DNA from: Mycobacterium sp. 852013-51886_SCH5428379
GTDB lineage: Bacteria; Actinomycetota; Actinomycetes; Mycobacteriales; Mycobacteriaceae
Direction: 5' to 3'
Length of the DNA stretch: 64,000 nt
NCBI RefSeq assembly: GCF_001665575.1
Contig: NZ_LZSU01000018.1
Span: 96,662 to 160,661, forward strand
Part shown: positions 9,198-18,744 of the stretch, one piece after another
Numbering within the stretch: position 1 is the stretch's first letter
Layout of the letters: every line of letters begins with the position of its first letter
Notes under the pieces: generated by a model
What the model saw: only the letters and a program-made list of their open reading frames with translations
Databases searched by the model: none
Told to the model about the DNA's origin: nothing
Translations under genes and position numbers: made by a program

Positions 9198-9632
9198 TCA
9201 CCGCGTGAAGAAGGCGTCGGCGTCCTTGCGGTGCAACAGGAACAGCCCCCCGGCGACCAGCACCGAACCCACGATCGCCGCGCCCGCGTAACCGACCGCG
9301 GTCACCGCCGACTCCCGTTGCACGGTGAACAGGTTGGTCACGGTGTAGACGATCGACCCGAAGCCACCGGCGCTGAGCACGGTGCGCGACCAGCGGTAGC
9401 CCTGCCGCATCAGCAGCAGGAACGTCACGACGAGCGCGCTGACGACGACCAGCACCAGGACCGACATGCCGCGCAGGAACAGCGACGAGCCGCCGACCGG
9501 TGAGGTGAAGTTGTCGAGCAGGTAGGCGGTCGCCAGCAGTGGCAGCGCGGCGACCCACAGCCAGAACCCGGTGTCGACATCGGGAGGCCGGGTGGGTGAC
9601 GGTTCGGCCGGGCGGGTGGACGGCGCGGTCAT
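9198..9632 (-). CDS. Four-helix membrane protein of unknown function, coupled to hemB
   Basis: A 144-residue protein: proline-rich start, VDTGFWLWVAALPLL first helix (about 20-38), then three more helices (near 51-71, 80-96, 108-130). ATG start overlaps the hemB stop as ATGA, so translation is probably coupled to hemB and the choice of start is firm. A role linked to heme supply is possible from position but unproven. Likely paralogue of the next gene. Confidence 0.8.
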   Translation of the reverse strand: MTAPSTRPAEPSPTRPPDVDTGFWLWVAALPLLATAYLLDNFTSPVGGSSLFLRGMSVLVLVVVSALVVTFLLLMRQGYRWSRTVLSAGGFGSIVYTVTNLFTVQRESAVTAVGYAGAAIVGSVLVAGGLFLLHRKDADAFFTR

Positions 9633-10600
9633 GCCAGCCAGCCGGCCACCTCGGCGGCCCAGTAGGTCAGCACGATGTCCGCGCCCGCACGCCGGATGCC
9701 GATGAGCGCTTCGAGTGCCGAGGCCTGCAGGTCGATCCACCCGTTGGCGGCGGCGGCGCTGATCATCGCGTACTCACCGGAGATCTGATACGCCGCGACC
9801 GGCACCGGCGAGATGTCGGCGCATGCGCGCACCACGTCCAGATACGACATGGCCGGCTTGACCATCACCATGTCGGCGCCCTCGGCGATGTCGAGTTCGA
9901 TCTCGCGCAGCGCTTCGCGGGCGTTGCCGCTGTCCTGCTGATAGGTCCGGCGGTCCCCCTGCAGGCTGGATCCGACGGCTTCGCGGAACGGGCCGTAGAA
10001 CGCCGAGGCGAATTTCGCCGCATACGCGAGGATCGCCACATCGGTGTGCCCGGCGCCGTCGAGGCCGTCGCGGATCGCGGCCACCTGACCGTCCATCATC
10101 CCGCTCGGGGCGACCACGTGCGCCCCCGACTGTGCTTGCGCGACAGCCAGTTTCACGTACTGCTGATTGGTGGCGTCGTTATCGACGCGTCCGCGGTCGT
10201 CCAGCACGCCGCAGTGGCCGTGATCGGTGAACTCGTCCAGGCAGGTGTCGGCCATGATCACGGTGTCGTCGCCGAGGTCCTTGGCCAGATCACGCAGCGC
10301 GACGTTGAGGATGCCGTCCGCGTCGATGCCGACCGAACCGCGCGGATCCTTGTCCTCGTCGCGGGGCACGCCGAAGAGCATCAGCCCGCCCACGCCTGCG
10401 GCCACCGCGTCGGCGGCCGCACGGCGCAGCGAATCCCGGGTGTGCTGCACGACGCCCGGCATCGAGGAGATCTCCCGCGGTGCGTCGATCCCGTCGGCGA
10501 CGAACATCGGCAGCACCAGATGCCTTGGCTCCAGGGAGGTTTCGGCGACCAACCGGCGCATGGCCGGGGTGGAGCGCAACCTGCGCGGACGCTGACGCAT
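9629..10600 (-). CDS. hemB: Porphobilinogen synthase (delta-aminolevulinate dehydratase)
   Basis: Condenses two 5-aminolevulinate molecules into porphobilinogen in the cytoplasm. The 323-residue protein has both active-site lysines: Lys196 in YAAKFASAFYGPFR and the Schiff-base Lys248 in VMVKPAMSYLD. The metal-site region reads DTCLDEFTDHGHCG (residues 118-131): the first and third zinc-ligand positions are Cys120 and Cys130, but the middle one is Asp122, an intermediate between the zinc and magnesium types. The ATG at 10600 gives the family length. The gene lies 16 bases after hemD and is coupled to a membrane protein gene downstream. Confidence 0.97.
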   Translation of the reverse strand: MRQRPRRLRSTPAMRRLVAETSLEPRHLVLPMFVADGIDAPREISSMPGVVQHTRDSLRRAAADAVAAGVGGLMLFGVPRDEDKDPRGSVGIDADGILNVALRDLAKDLGDDTVIMADTCLDEFTDHGHCGVLDDRGRVDNDATNQQYVKLAVAQAQSGAHVVAPSGMMDGQVAAIRDGLDGAGHTDVAILAYAAKFASAFYGPFREAVGSSLQGDRRTYQQDSGNAREALREIELDIAEGADMVMVKPAMSYLDVVRACADISPVPVAAYQISGEYAMISAAAANGWIDLQASALEALIGIRRAGADIVLTYWAAEVAGWLA

Positions 10601-10616
10601 GATCAGCGGCTGATCC

Positions 10617-12272
10617 TCACCGGCGACGGCTCTTCTTGCGCGGCGGGGGCAGCGCACCCTCGGCGCGCAGCCGCGCGGCGTGCTCGGCGAGCGCCTCGAC
10701 GAGCGGACCGACGGCGGCCACCTCGGGCTGCACGTCGACGCGCAGGCCGAACTCGGCGGCGGTCTCGGCGGTCTTGGGCCCGATGCACGCGACGATCGTG
10801 CGCGCATGCGGCTTACCCGCGATCCCGACCAGGTTGCGCACCGTCGAACTCGACGTGAAGCACACGGCGTCGAAGCCACCGGTTTTGATCATCTCGCGGG
10901 TCGACGCCGGCGGCGGTGCCGCGCGCACGGTCCGGTAGGCGGTGACGTCCTCGATCTCCCAGCCGCGCTCGCGCAGCCCTTCGGCCAGGGTCTCGGTGGC
11001 GATGTCCGCACGGGGCAGCAGCACCCGGTTGACCGGGTCGAAGATGTCGTCGTACGGCGGGAACTCATCGAGCAGTCCCAGCGAGGACTGCTCGCCGGTC
11101 GGCACCAACTCCGGGTTGATCCCGAATGCGCGGACACGGTCCGCGGTGGCCTGACCGACGCATGCGATCTTCACCCCGGCGAACGCGCGGGCGTCGAGAC
11201 CGAACTCGTTGAACTTCTCCCACACCGCGCGCACCGCGTTGGTGGAGGTGAACACGACCCACTGGAAGCGGCCGTCCACCAGACCCTTGACCGCACGCTC
11301 CATCTGCGCAGGGCTGCGCGGCGGCTCGACGGCGATGGTCGGGACCTCGATCGGCAGCGCGCCGTGGCCGACCAGCTTCTCGCTCATCTCGCCGGCCTGA
11401 TCCTTGGTGCGCGGCACCAGCACGGTCCAGCCGTACAGCGCGCGGCTCTCCCACCAGTTCAGCTTCGCCCGGTGCGCCACCGTGCGGCCGATCGTGACGA
11501 CCAGCGGCCCGGTCAGCGGGCTCGCAGCGGCGCCGGTCGGTTCGGGGCTGACCAGGACGGCCTTGTCGACCAGCCCGAACAGCGTCGACTCCACCGAGCG
11601 CTGCTGGCAGGTGGTGCCCTGCGCCGTGACGACGGCGGGGGTGGAGTCGGCCAGGCCGTACTCGATCAGGGTGCGGGCCGCATCGGGCAGATGCGAGGCG
11701 GTCGCGTGCAGGATCAGCGGACCCGGCGCCGCAGCGAGAGCGGCCCAGTCGACATTGGGATCGCGCACGTCGGCGACGGTGTGGGTGGAGCCGAGCGGCA
11801 GACCGGCGTACGTCGGCACCGCAGTGGTGTCCGGCAGGCCCGGCACGATCTCGAAGTTCGCGTGGCTCTTCGCCAGGGCGTTGATCTCGGCGATCACCGC
11901 GTCGACCGACAACGGGTCACCGGCGACCAGGCGCACGACGTCGACGCCGTGCTTGGCCTCACCGGCCAGCGTCTTGGCCACCTCCGCCGGATCACCGAGT
12001 GCGGGCCGCACATCCGGCCCGCCGGGGATCGTCGCCGCCGCGTCACCGTCGGCCGCCTCGGCCGGCTCCGGCCCCGACGGCGGGGGCAGGTGCGCGCCGA
12101 CGAGCGTCAGCACCGCTTCGGGGACGTCGGGGTCGGTGAAGACCAGCGCGGCATTGGCGAGCACGCTGTGCGCCCGGGTGGTCAGCAGACCCGGGTCACC
12201 CGGGCCCGCGCCCACGAACGTGATGCGGCCCGGCTTCATCTTGCGCCCGCGCCCGCTCTCCTGCCGAGTCAT
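10617..12272 (-). CDS. hemD: Uroporphyrinogen-III C-methyltransferase-like / uroporphyrinogen-III synthase fusion
   Basis: A 551-residue two-domain protein. The N-terminal half (about 12-260) is a tetrapyrrole methylase fold with the SAM loop VGAGPGDPGLL, as in CobA/CysG methyltransferases; the C-terminal half (about 275-530) is the HEM4 domain that cyclises hydroxymethylbilane to uroporphyrinogen III. The fusion is standard in actinobacteria. Whether the methylase half is active is uncertain: several loops differ from classic CobA. Lys/Arg-rich end (KKSRRR). It lies between hemC (23-base gap) and hemB and is part of the heme operon. Confidence 0.93.
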   Translation of the reverse strand: MTRQESGRGRKMKPGRITFVGAGPGDPGLLTTRAHSVLANAALVFTDPDVPEAVLTLVGAHLPPPSGPEPAEAADGDAAATIPGGPDVRPALGDPAEVAKTLAGEAKHGVDVVRLVAGDPLSVDAVIAEINALAKSHANFEIVPGLPDTTAVPTYAGLPLGSTHTVADVRDPNVDWAALAAAPGPLILHATASHLPDAARTLIEYGLADSTPAVVTAQGTTCQQRSVESTLFGLVDKAVLVSPEPTGAAASPLTGPLVVTIGRTVAHRAKLNWWESRALYGWTVLVPRTKDQAGEMSEKLVGHGALPIEVPTIAVEPPRSPAQMERAVKGLVDGRFQWVVFTSTNAVRAVWEKFNEFGLDARAFAGVKIACVGQATADRVRAFGINPELVPTGEQSSLGLLDEFPPYDDIFDPVNRVLLPRADIATETLAEGLRERGWEIEDVTAYRTVRAAPPPASTREMIKTGGFDAVCFTSSSTVRNLVGIAGKPHARTIVACIGPKTAETAAEFGLRVDVQPEVAAVGPLVEALAEHAARLRAEGALPPPRKKSRRR

Positions 12273-12295
12273 CTGTCGCTCACTCCGCTCTACAG

Positions 12296-13273
12296 CTAGT
12301 GGTGATCCGCCATCAGCTCGCGCGCCCCGAGTTCGAACAACTCCGCGGCCACCGAGACCCCCAGGTCTGCGGCCCCGTCGGGAGTTCCGACACCGGACGC
12401 GCGGATCACGTCGGATCCGTCCAGCGCCGCCACGCAGCTGCGTAGCGACACCTCTTCGAAGACGCGGCCATCCTCATCGATAGACTCGACCACCTCGGCG
12501 ATCGCGCCCACCGGTGCGGAGCAACCCGCCTCCAGTTCGGCGAGCAGGACGCGCTCGGCGGTGACCGCCGCACGCGTGTCGGTGTCGTCGAGCTCCGACA
12601 GCAGTGCGACGAGTCCGGTGTCGTCCGCGCGGCACTCGACCGCGAGGGCGCCCTGAGCCGGCGCTGGCAACATCTGCACCGGCTCGAGGGTCTCGGTGAC
12701 ATACGCCAGTCGCCCGATGCGGGCCAACCCCGCGCGTGCGACCACGATGCCGTCGAGATCACCGTTGCCAACCCTGTTCAACCTGGTATCTAGGTTGCCT
12801 CTTAGGGGGCGGATTTCCAAACCGAGACCCAGTGCTCTAAGCTGCGCCGCCCGTCGCGGGCTGGACGTGCCGATGATCGAACCCGCCGGCAACTCCCCCA
12901 ACACGAGTCCGTCGCGGGCGACCAGCGCATCACGGGGGTCCTCCCGCGGCGGCACGGCGGCGATGACGAACCGCGGATCCTTGGCCGTGGGCAGATCCTT
13001 GTATGAGTGCACCGCGGCGTCGACACGCCCGTCTGCGATCGCCTCCCGCAGCGCGGCGGTGAACACGCCCACCCCGATGTCGGCGATCGGTCCCTGGTTG
13101 CGGTCGCCCTCGGTGGAGATGAGCACGAGCTCGGCCTGGTGGCCGTTGGCGATCAGCGCGTCGCGGATGGTGCCGGCCTGGGTGGTCGCCAGCAGGCTGG
13201 CTCGGGTCCCGATGCGAATCGTCGGCGGGCCGGAGCGCAGCGACCCGGGGGAGGCAGGCTGAGACTTGGTCAA
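12296..13273 (-). CDS. hemC: Porphobilinogen deaminase (hydroxymethylbilane synthase)
   Basis: Polymerises four porphobilinogens into hydroxymethylbilane using a covalent dipyrromethane cofactor. The 325-residue protein has the cofactor cysteine Cys251 in [10 protein letters not shown], and the substrate-binding segments HSYKDLPT (89-96) and [12 protein letters not shown] (135-146). The N-terminus is about 18 residues longer than the core family start ([14 protein letters not shown] begins at residue 19), so an internal start is possible, although no good ribosome site marks one. Three bases separate it from the hemA stop. Confidence 0.97.
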   Translation of the reverse strand: MTKSQPASPGSLRSGPPTIRIGTRASLLATTQAGTIRDALIANGHQAELVLISTEGDRNQGPIADIGVGVFTAALREAIADGRVDAAVHSYKDLPTAKDPRFVIAAVPPREDPRDALVARDGLVLGELPAGSIIGTSSPRRAAQLRALGLGLEIRPLRGNLDTRLNRVGNGDLDGIVVARAGLARIGRLAYVTETLEPVQMLPAPAQGALAVECRADDTGLVALLSELDDTDTRAAVTAERVLLAELEAGCSAPVGAIAEVVESIDEDGRVFEEVSLRSCVAALDGSDVIRASGVGTPDGAADLGVSVAAELFELGARELMADHH

Positions 13274-13276
13274 GTG

Positions 13277-14647
13277 CTACTCGGACTTGTCGATGTCGGT
13301 CACCGCGGCGCTGAACGGATCGAGCCCTGGGACGAGCGGCAGTTCGCCGCCGGCGACGGCATCGACAGCCTGTTGATCGAGCTCGAAGAGCTCCCGCAGC
13401 GCCTCGGCGTAGCTGTCGCCACCCGGAGCGCTGGCCAGTTGCTTGACCCGGACCGTGGGAGCGTGCAGCAGCTTGTCCACGACCCGGCGCACCGTCTTGG
13501 CGACCTCGTCGCGGTGGGCGGCCTCGAGGCCGGGCAGCCGGTGGTCCAGCCGCAGCAGCTCCGCCTCGACCACATCGGCGGCCCGCTGCCGTAGCGCGGT
13601 CACCGTGGGGGTCACCTCGGCCATCCGCTGACCGGTCAGGTAGGCGGCGACCTCGGTCGCGACGATGGTGCGCGCAGCCTCGGCGTCGGATGCCGCGGCG
13701 CGCGCCGACGGCTCGCGCTGGATGCGGTCCATGTCGATGACGTAGACGCCGGGCAGGCCCGCGATCGCCGGATCGACATCGCGGGGCATGCCGAGGTCGC
13801 AGATCACCAGCTCACGCTGTTCGGGTCGGCCGGTCAGCGCGCGGTGGGCGTCGGCGAGCGAGACCACCGGGCGTACGGCGCCGGTCGAGGAGATCACGAC
13901 GTCGGCGTCGGCGAGTGCGTGCGCGATGTCGTCGAAGCTGTGGGAGTCGGCGGTCACGCCCTGTTCGCGCAGGTTCTCGGCCAGCCGGCGGGCGCGCGGC
14001 AGAGAGCGGTTGACCACGTGCACACGGTCGATACCGGCGCGGACGAGGTGCTTGGCCGACAGCGCGCCCATGCTGCCGGCGCCGATGACGACCGCGGTGC
14101 GGCCGGCCAGCGCGCCGAGCCGGGCCTCGGCCATGCCGAGCGCCACCGACACCACCGACGCGCCTGCGGCGTCGATCCCGGTCTCGGAGTGCACCCGCTT
14201 GCCGACCGACAGCGCGCGCTGCGACAGCTCGTGCAGGGTGCGGCCGACGGTCTGGTTGGCCTCGGCGGCCGCGTAGGCGCGGCGAACCTGGCCCAGGACC
14301 TGCTGTTCTCCGATCACGGCGGAGTCCAGTCCGCTGGCGACGGCGAAGAGGTGTTCGACGGCGGCCTCGGCGTAGCGCACGTAGGCGTACTTCGTCAGAT
14401 CGTTGAGCGTCATGCCGCAGTGCTCGGCCAGTACCTGCCCGATCACCGACAGACCGCCGTGGAACGCGTCGACGACGGCGTAGATCTCGACGCGGTTGCA
14501 GGTGGACAGCACCATCGCCTCGGTGACCAGTGCCGACTGCAGAAGCTGGTCGACGATTTTGGCCTGGTCGGATTCGTCCGTGCTCAATTGTTCGAGCACA
14601 GACACCGGGGCACTGCGGTGCGAAACCCCGAACAGCAGAACGCTCAT
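13277..14647 (-). CDS. hemA: Glutamyl-tRNA reductase
   Basis: First committed enzyme of C5 tetrapyrrole synthesis: reduces glutamyl-tRNA(Glu) to glutamate-1-semialdehyde with NADPH. The 456-residue protein has the catalytic Cys50 in STCNRVE, the NADPH-binding [13 protein letters not shown] near 191-203 and a C-terminal dimerisation helix region. Length is typical. It opens the hemACDB run; a 97-base gap separates it from the glutaredoxin-like gene and should hold the main promoter. HemA is often controlled by heme-dependent proteolysis, which cannot be seen here. Confidence 0.97.
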   Translation of the reverse strand: MSVLLFGVSHRSAPVSVLEQLSTDESDQAKIVDQLLQSALVTEAMVLSTCNRVEIYAVVDAFHGGLSVIGQVLAEHCGMTLNDLTKYAYVRYAEAAVEHLFAVASGLDSAVIGEQQVLGQVRRAYAAAEANQTVGRTLHELSQRALSVGKRVHSETGIDAAGASVVSVALGMAEARLGALAGRTAVVIGAGSMGALSAKHLVRAGIDRVHVVNRSLPRARRLAENLREQGVTADSHSFDDIAHALADADVVISSTGAVRPVVSLADAHRALTGRPEQRELVICDLGMPRDVDPAIAGLPGVYVIDMDRIQREPSARAAASDAEAARTIVATEVAAYLTGQRMAEVTPTVTALRQRAADVVEAELLRLDHRLPGLEAAHRDEVAKTVRRVVDKLLHAPTVRVKQLASAPGGDSYAEALRELFELDQQAVDAVAGGELPLVPGLDPFSAAVTDIDKSE

Positions 14648-14744
14648 GGCCTCATCACCACGTCATCCACGTTAATGGTTTATGAGCGTGCCTACCAAAT
14701 TTCGCCCGGTTCCCATCCAGTTCCCTTCGTCACGCTTCGACCGG

Positions 14745-15047
14745 TCAGCGGGCGAGGTCGGCGACCAGCCGTTCTTCGTCGATCTCCCAGTAGCTGTGCT
14801 CGCGGCCGTCGAGCATGACCACCGGCAGCCGGTCGCCGTATTCGGCGCGCAGGGCGGGGTCGCCGTCGGCGGCGGCGTTGTCGACGTCGGTCACGGTCAG
14901 CGTGAAGTCGTACTGCCCGGCCAGCTCGGCGAGCCGGGCTGCGACCCGCGCGCAGATGGTGCAGGTACCCCGCGTCAACAGCACCACCTGGTGCGGCGCA
15001 CCCGAACGTGCGCCTGCCGATTCGGTGTTCGCCTCCTGATCCACCAC
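14745..15047 (-). CDS. Glutaredoxin family protein
   Basis: A roughly 100-residue thioredoxin-fold protein with a CxxC active site (RGTCTICARV) at the start of helix one and the cis-Pro region RLPVVML. It is of the DUF836/glutaredoxin-like type found just upstream of hemA in mycobacteria (Rv0508). The redox partner is unknown; mycothiol or thioredoxin are possibilities. GTG start at 15047 is preferred because longer readings cross the start of the divergent phosphatase gene at 15083; a second GTG at 15044 is equally possible. Confidence 0.8.
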   Translation of the reverse strand: MVDQEANTESAGARSGAPHQVVLLTRGTCTICARVAARLAELAGQYDFTLTVTDVDNAAADGDPALRAEYGDRLPVVMLDGREHSYWEIDEERLVADLAR

Positions 15048-15082
15048 GTCAGTATCCGCCCCCGGTGTCCTAATGTTGGCCT

Positions 15083-15964
15083 GTGTCCGAAACCGGGGGT
15101 ACACACGCCGAACGTCAGCAGATCGCCGGTGACGCCAGCGCCGAGGCCGCCGTCACCGAACTGGCCGCCGAGCCCGCACCCGTCACTCCGGCGCCGCCGC
15201 CGGATCTGACGGCCGCGGCGTTCTTCGACGTCGACAACACGCTCGTCCACGGTTCCTCGCTGGTGCACTTCGCCCGCGGTCTGGCGTCCCGCAAGTTCTT
15301 CACCTACACCGACGTCCTCGGCTTCGTCTACGCGCAGGCCAAGTTCCAGCTCACGGGCCGGGAGAACAGCGACGACGTCGCGGCCGGACGCACCAAGGCG
15401 CTCGCGTTCATCGAAGGCCGGTCGACCGCCGAACTCGCCGCCGTCGGCGAGGAGATCTACGACGAGATCATCGCCGACAAGATCTGGCCGGGCACCCGCG
15501 CGCTCGCCCAGATGCATCTCGACGCCGGCCAGCAGGTGTGGCTCGTCACGGCGACGCCGTACGAGCTGGCCGCGACCATCGCCCGGCGGCTCGGACTGAC
15601 CGGCGCGCTGGGCACCGTCGCCGAATCCGTCGACGGCGTGTTCACCGGCCGACTCGTCGGCGACATCCTGCACGGCACCGGCAAGGCGCACGCCGTCCGC
15701 TCGCTGGCGATCCGCGAGGGCCTCAACCTGCGCCGCTGCACGGCCTACTCGGACAGCTTCAACGACGTGCCGATGCTGTCGCTGGTCGGCACGGCGGTCG
15801 CGATCAACCCGGACGCGGCGCTGCGCAGCGTGGCCCGTGAACGCGGCTGGGAGATCCGCGACTTCCGCACCGCGCGCAAGGCCGCCCGCGTCGGGGTGCC
15901 GTCCGCGGTGGCGCTCGGTGCGCTGGGCGGGGCGCTGGCCGCGGTGGTGTCGCGCCGTCAGTAG
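15083..15964 (+). CDS. HAD-superfamily hydrolase, SerB-like phosphatase
   Basis: A 293-residue HAD-IB phosphatase. Motif I is FFDVDNTLV with nucleophile Asp49 and Asp51, motif II TATPYE lies near 154-159, and motif [13 protein letters not shown] near 217-226. It resembles phosphoserine phosphatase SerB1 of M. tuberculosis (Rv0505c), but these proteins lack the ACT domain and the true substrate may be another small phosphate ester or a phospholipid precursor. The C-terminus has a hydrophobic, membrane-helix-like stretch (about 273-289). GTG start; a disordered Ala/Pro-rich 40-residue leader precedes the HAD core. Confidence 0.88.
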   Translation: MSETGGTHAERQQIAGDASAEAAVTELAAEPAPVTPAPPPDLTAAAFFDVDNTLVHGSSLVHFARGLASRKFFTYTDVLGFVYAQAKFQLTGRENSDDVAAGRTKALAFIEGRSTAELAAVGEEIYDEIIADKIWPGTRALAQMHLDAGQQVWLVTATPYELAATIARRLGLTGALGTVAESVDGVFTGRLVGDILHGTGKAHAVRSLAIREGLNLRRCTAYSDSFNDVPMLSLVGTAVAINPDAALRSVARERGWEIRDFRTARKAARVGVPSAVALGALGGALAAVVSRRQ

Positions 15965-15986
15965 GCGCTGATAGGCTCGCGCAGTC

Positions 15987-16520
15987 ATGGCCATCGCTGA
16001 AGACATCATCGGAACCCACTACCGGTACCCCGACTACTTCGAGGTCGGCCGGGAGAAGATCCGCGAGTTCGCCAAGGCGGTCAAGGACGACCACCCGGCC
16101 CACTACGACGAGGCCGCCGCCAAGGAATCGGGCTACGACCAGCTCATCGCGTCGCTGACGTTCCTGGCCGTCGCCGGTCGCCGAGTGCAGGCCGAGATCT
16201 TCAACCAGTTCGACATCCCGATCAACATGGAGCGGGTGTTGCACCGCGACCAGAAGATCACGTTCCACCGGCCCGTCCTCGCCGGCGACAAGCTGTTCTT
16301 CGACTCGTACCTCGACTCGGTGATCGAGGCGCACGGCACCGTCGTCACGGAGGTCCGCGGCGAGGTCAGCGACGAGAACGGCGAACCGGTGCTGACCAGC
16401 GTGGTCACCGTGATCGGCGAGGCCGCGCACGACGACGAGGCCGATGAGGTGACCGCCAACATCAAGGCGCGCCGGGACGCGGCGATCGCGAAGATGGTCG
16501 CCGGGCAGAACGCCCAGTAG
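15987..16520 (+). CDS. (3R)-hydroxyacyl-ACP dehydratase-like protein (HadA/UPF0336 family)
   Basis: A 177-residue single hot-dog domain of the FAS1-like dehydratase type, related to the HadA/HadC subunits of mycobacterial FAS-II, which dehydrate 3-hydroxyacyl-ACP during mycolic acid chain growth. HadA-type proteins provide substrate binding and need a catalytic MaoC-type partner (HadB); none is adjacent here. Residues 5-140 form the domain, with [12 protein letters not shown] near 33-44. In M. tuberculosis the orthologue (Rv0504c) is followed by cmaA2; here the next gene, convergent after 9 bases, is the PlsC-like acyltransferase. Confidence 0.85.
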   Translation: MAIAEDIIGTHYRYPDYFEVGREKIREFAKAVKDDHPAHYDEAAAKESGYDQLIASLTFLAVAGRRVQAEIFNQFDIPINMERVLHRDQKITFHRPVLAGDKLFFDSYLDSVIEAHGTVVTEVRGEVSDENGEPVLTSVVTVIGEAAHDDEADEVTANIKARRDAAIAKMVAGQNAQ

Positions 16521-16529
16521 CCAGGGACG

Positions 16530-17594
16530 TCAGCCGAAGAACATGTTCCGGCGGCCGGCGAGCAGCTGGTAGAGCGTCTGCTGGATGGTCTCGCGGACCT
16601 GGTCGGTCAGCTCGAAGGTGATCATCGGATCGTCGGCGGCGCCGTCCTCGTAGTCGGCGGTGGGGATCGGCTCACCGAACTGGATGTGCCACTTCGACGG
16701 CAACGGCACCACCCCGAGCGGCCCGGCGAGCGGGAACAGCGGCGTGATCGGGAAGTACGGCAGACCCAGGAGCCGCGCGAGCAACTTCACGTCGGCGACC
16801 ATCGGGTAGATCTCCTCGGAGCCGACGATCGAGCACGGCACGATGGGTGCACCGGTGCGCAGCGCGGCCGACACGAAGCCGCCCCGGCCGAATCGCTGCA
16901 GCTTGTAGCGGTCCTTGAACTGCTTGCCCAGCCCCTTGTAGCCCTCGGGGAACACCGCGGTGAGGTGGCCGGCGGCGAGCAGGCGGTGGGCGTCGGACGT
17001 GCACGCCATGGTGTGGCCGGCCTTGCGGGCGGCCTGGCCGACCATCGGCAGGTCGAAGACCAGATCGGCGGCCAGCAGTCGCAGATCCCGGTGGGCGGGG
17101 TGCTTGTCCTTGACGGCCACCGACGTCATCAGACCGTCGAAGGGCAGCACGCCGGCGTGGTTGGCCACCACCAGCGCGGCGCCTTCGTCGGGCAGATTCT
17201 CCACACCGCTGACCTCGACCCGGAACCACGAGTTGAACAGTCCACGCAGCAAAGGCAGGAAGACGGCGTTGTTGAGGTGGGAGTCGAAGCCGAACTCGTC
17301 GACCTCGTAATCGCCGGTCATCCGCTTGCGGACGAAGTCCGCGACCGCGGAGATGCGCAGCGCCAGTTCGGTGGGTTCTGCTTCCGGCGCAGCGGCGCCG
17401 GCGCCGCCACGATGGGCGTCGATCTCGCGCACCACCGCCGCGATCTGCTCGGCGGAGGCCGGACCGCCCGAGTCAGCGAGCAGCGACGGGTGCCGACGGG
17501 CGGCGTCGGACCGGCTCGCCGAGCGTCGAGCGGCCGCCCCTCGGCCTGAATTCCCGTGCAGCGGAATCACTTTGGCTTTGGACTCGCCCGCCAC
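16530..17594 (-). CDS. PlsC-family acyltransferase
   Basis: A 354-residue 1-acylglycerol-phosphate acyltransferase-like protein. A basic, disordered leader of about 80 residues is followed by the acyltransferase domain, with the catalytic block NHAGVLPFDG near 146-155 and the FPEGYKGLGK block near 221-230. The His and Asp of the first block are six residues apart, not the classic four, as in a mycobacterial subgroup. The acyl acceptor is unknown; a phospholipid or glycolipid precursor is likely. GTG start. It lies 31 bases downstream of the epimerase gene. Confidence 0.87.
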   Translation of the reverse strand: MAGESKAKVIPLHGNSGRGAAARRSASRSDAARRHPSLLADSGGPASAEQIAAVVREIDAHRGGAGAAAPEAEPTELALRISAVADFVRKRMTGDYEVDEFGFDSHLNNAVFLPLLRGLFNSWFRVEVSGVENLPDEGAALVVANHAGVLPFDGLMTSVAVKDKHPAHRDLRLLAADLVFDLPMVGQAARKAGHTMACTSDAHRLLAAGHLTAVFPEGYKGLGKQFKDRYKLQRFGRGGFVSAALRTGAPIVPCSIVGSEEIYPMVADVKLLARLLGLPYFPITPLFPLAGPLGVVPLPSKWHIQFGEPIPTADYEDGAADDPMITFELTDQVRETIQQTLYQLLAGRRNMFFG

Positions 17595-17625
17595 GTCAGT
17601 ACCTTCTCCCCGAATTCAGCTCTGC

Positions 17626-18693
17626 CTAGTTTCCCCAGCGCTGCGCAACCGCAACCGCGCGCCCCTCGACCGACCGTATCCATCGTGGGTCAACGATCGG
17701 CGTCAGTCCACGCCCACGGACGTAATCGTCAAAAGCCTCCGCCGTCGTCCATTTTGGACTAAAGCGCAGCACTTCGCGCATCCGCGTCGTGTCCATCACC
17801 CTGCCGTAGCTCAGATAGTTCATCTGCTCACGGTCCAGCTCAGTGTACTTAGTCGCGCGCATCAGCGAATCCACTGCCCAGAGGGCCGATCGCGGGACCG
17901 GCAGTGCGATGCGCCCGGACCGACGAATCGCCTGGCTCATCATGATGATCCCGGACGCTCCGATGTTGAAAGTGCCCGCCTTGCCCGCGATGGTGGCCCG
18001 CTCGAGCGCACCGAGCGCGTCCTGCTCGTGCAGCAGCTGCAGCCGCGCATCCTGCCCGAGCACCGTCGGCACCACCGGACCGGCCAGGTATCGCGACAGC
18101 GCGGTGTCCATCGCCGGGCCGATCATGTTCGCCAGCCGCAGGATCGTCACCGCGATGTCCGACCGGCGCCGCCCCAGACCGCGAACGTAACCCTCGATGT
18201 CCATGCTGTCGCGGGCGAAGCCCTCGGCCGGCGGCCTGCGGGCGCTGCTGTCCTCGGTGAACAGCACCGGATCGTGCGGACTCGAGCCGTAGACCTCGGA
18301 CGTGGACTTGAGCACCACCCGGCGCACCGTCGGCGCCTTCTGGCAGGCCGCGAACAGCTGGATCGCACCCATCACGTTGAGTTCTTTGAGTGCGGCACGG
18401 CCGCCGGCCCGCGGCGCGTACGACGCCGCCGCCGCGTGCACCACCGTGTCCACCTCGCCGTTGCGAATCACCTTGGCGATGAACGGGTTACGGATGTCGG
18501 CGCGCACGAACTCGGCGCGGCCCATGCGGCGCAGCATGTCCTTGCTCGGCGTCACCGCGTCGACGGCGATGACGTGGTCGATGAGCGGATTCTGCGCCAG
18601 CCGGGCGGTCAGGTAGCCGCCGAGGAATCGGCACGCTCCGGTGACCAGTACCACTTTCGGGTACTGACCGTCCCCCGTCACGGTCGATTCCAC
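17626..18693 (-). CDS. NAD-dependent epimerase/dehydratase (GalE2-like)
   Basis: A 355-residue extended short-chain dehydrogenase with an N-terminal Rossmann fold (VTGACRFLGGYL near 18-29), a SSHDP/STSEVYGSSPHD-type active-site region and YVRGLGRRR where a Tyr-x3-Lys would normally sit. The glycine motif differs from the classic GxxGxxG and the catalytic Tyr-x3-Lys is not obvious, so UDP-galactose epimerase activity should not be assumed. The orthologue in M. tuberculosis is annotated galE2 (Rv0501). GTG start. Upstream, after 51 bases, is the tiny bS22-like gene. Confidence 0.85.
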   Translation of the reverse strand: MESTVTGDGQYPKVVLVTGACRFLGGYLTARLAQNPLIDHVIAVDAVTPSKDMLRRMGRAEFVRADIRNPFIAKVIRNGEVDTVVHAAAASYAPRAGGRAALKELNVMGAIQLFAACQKAPTVRRVVLKSTSEVYGSSPHDPVLFTEDSSARRPPAEGFARDSMDIEGYVRGLGRRRSDIAVTILRLANMIGPAMDTALSRYLAGPVVPTVLGQDARLQLLHEQDALGALERATIAGKAGTFNIGASGIIMMSQAIRRSGRIALPVPRSALWAVDSLMRATKYTELDREQMNYLSYGRVMDTTRMREVLRFSPKWTTAEAFDDYVRGRGLTPIVDPRWIRSVEGRAVAVAQRWGN

Positions 18694-18744
18694 GACGCCA
18701 GCCTAACCGTTGCCGCTGTAAGCCACCTGGCGAGCGGCTGAGCG

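Noticed and set aside
10680..12299. 539-codon plus-strand open frame opposite hemD
   Set aside because: Antisense shadow of a well recognised gene; composition is not protein-like.
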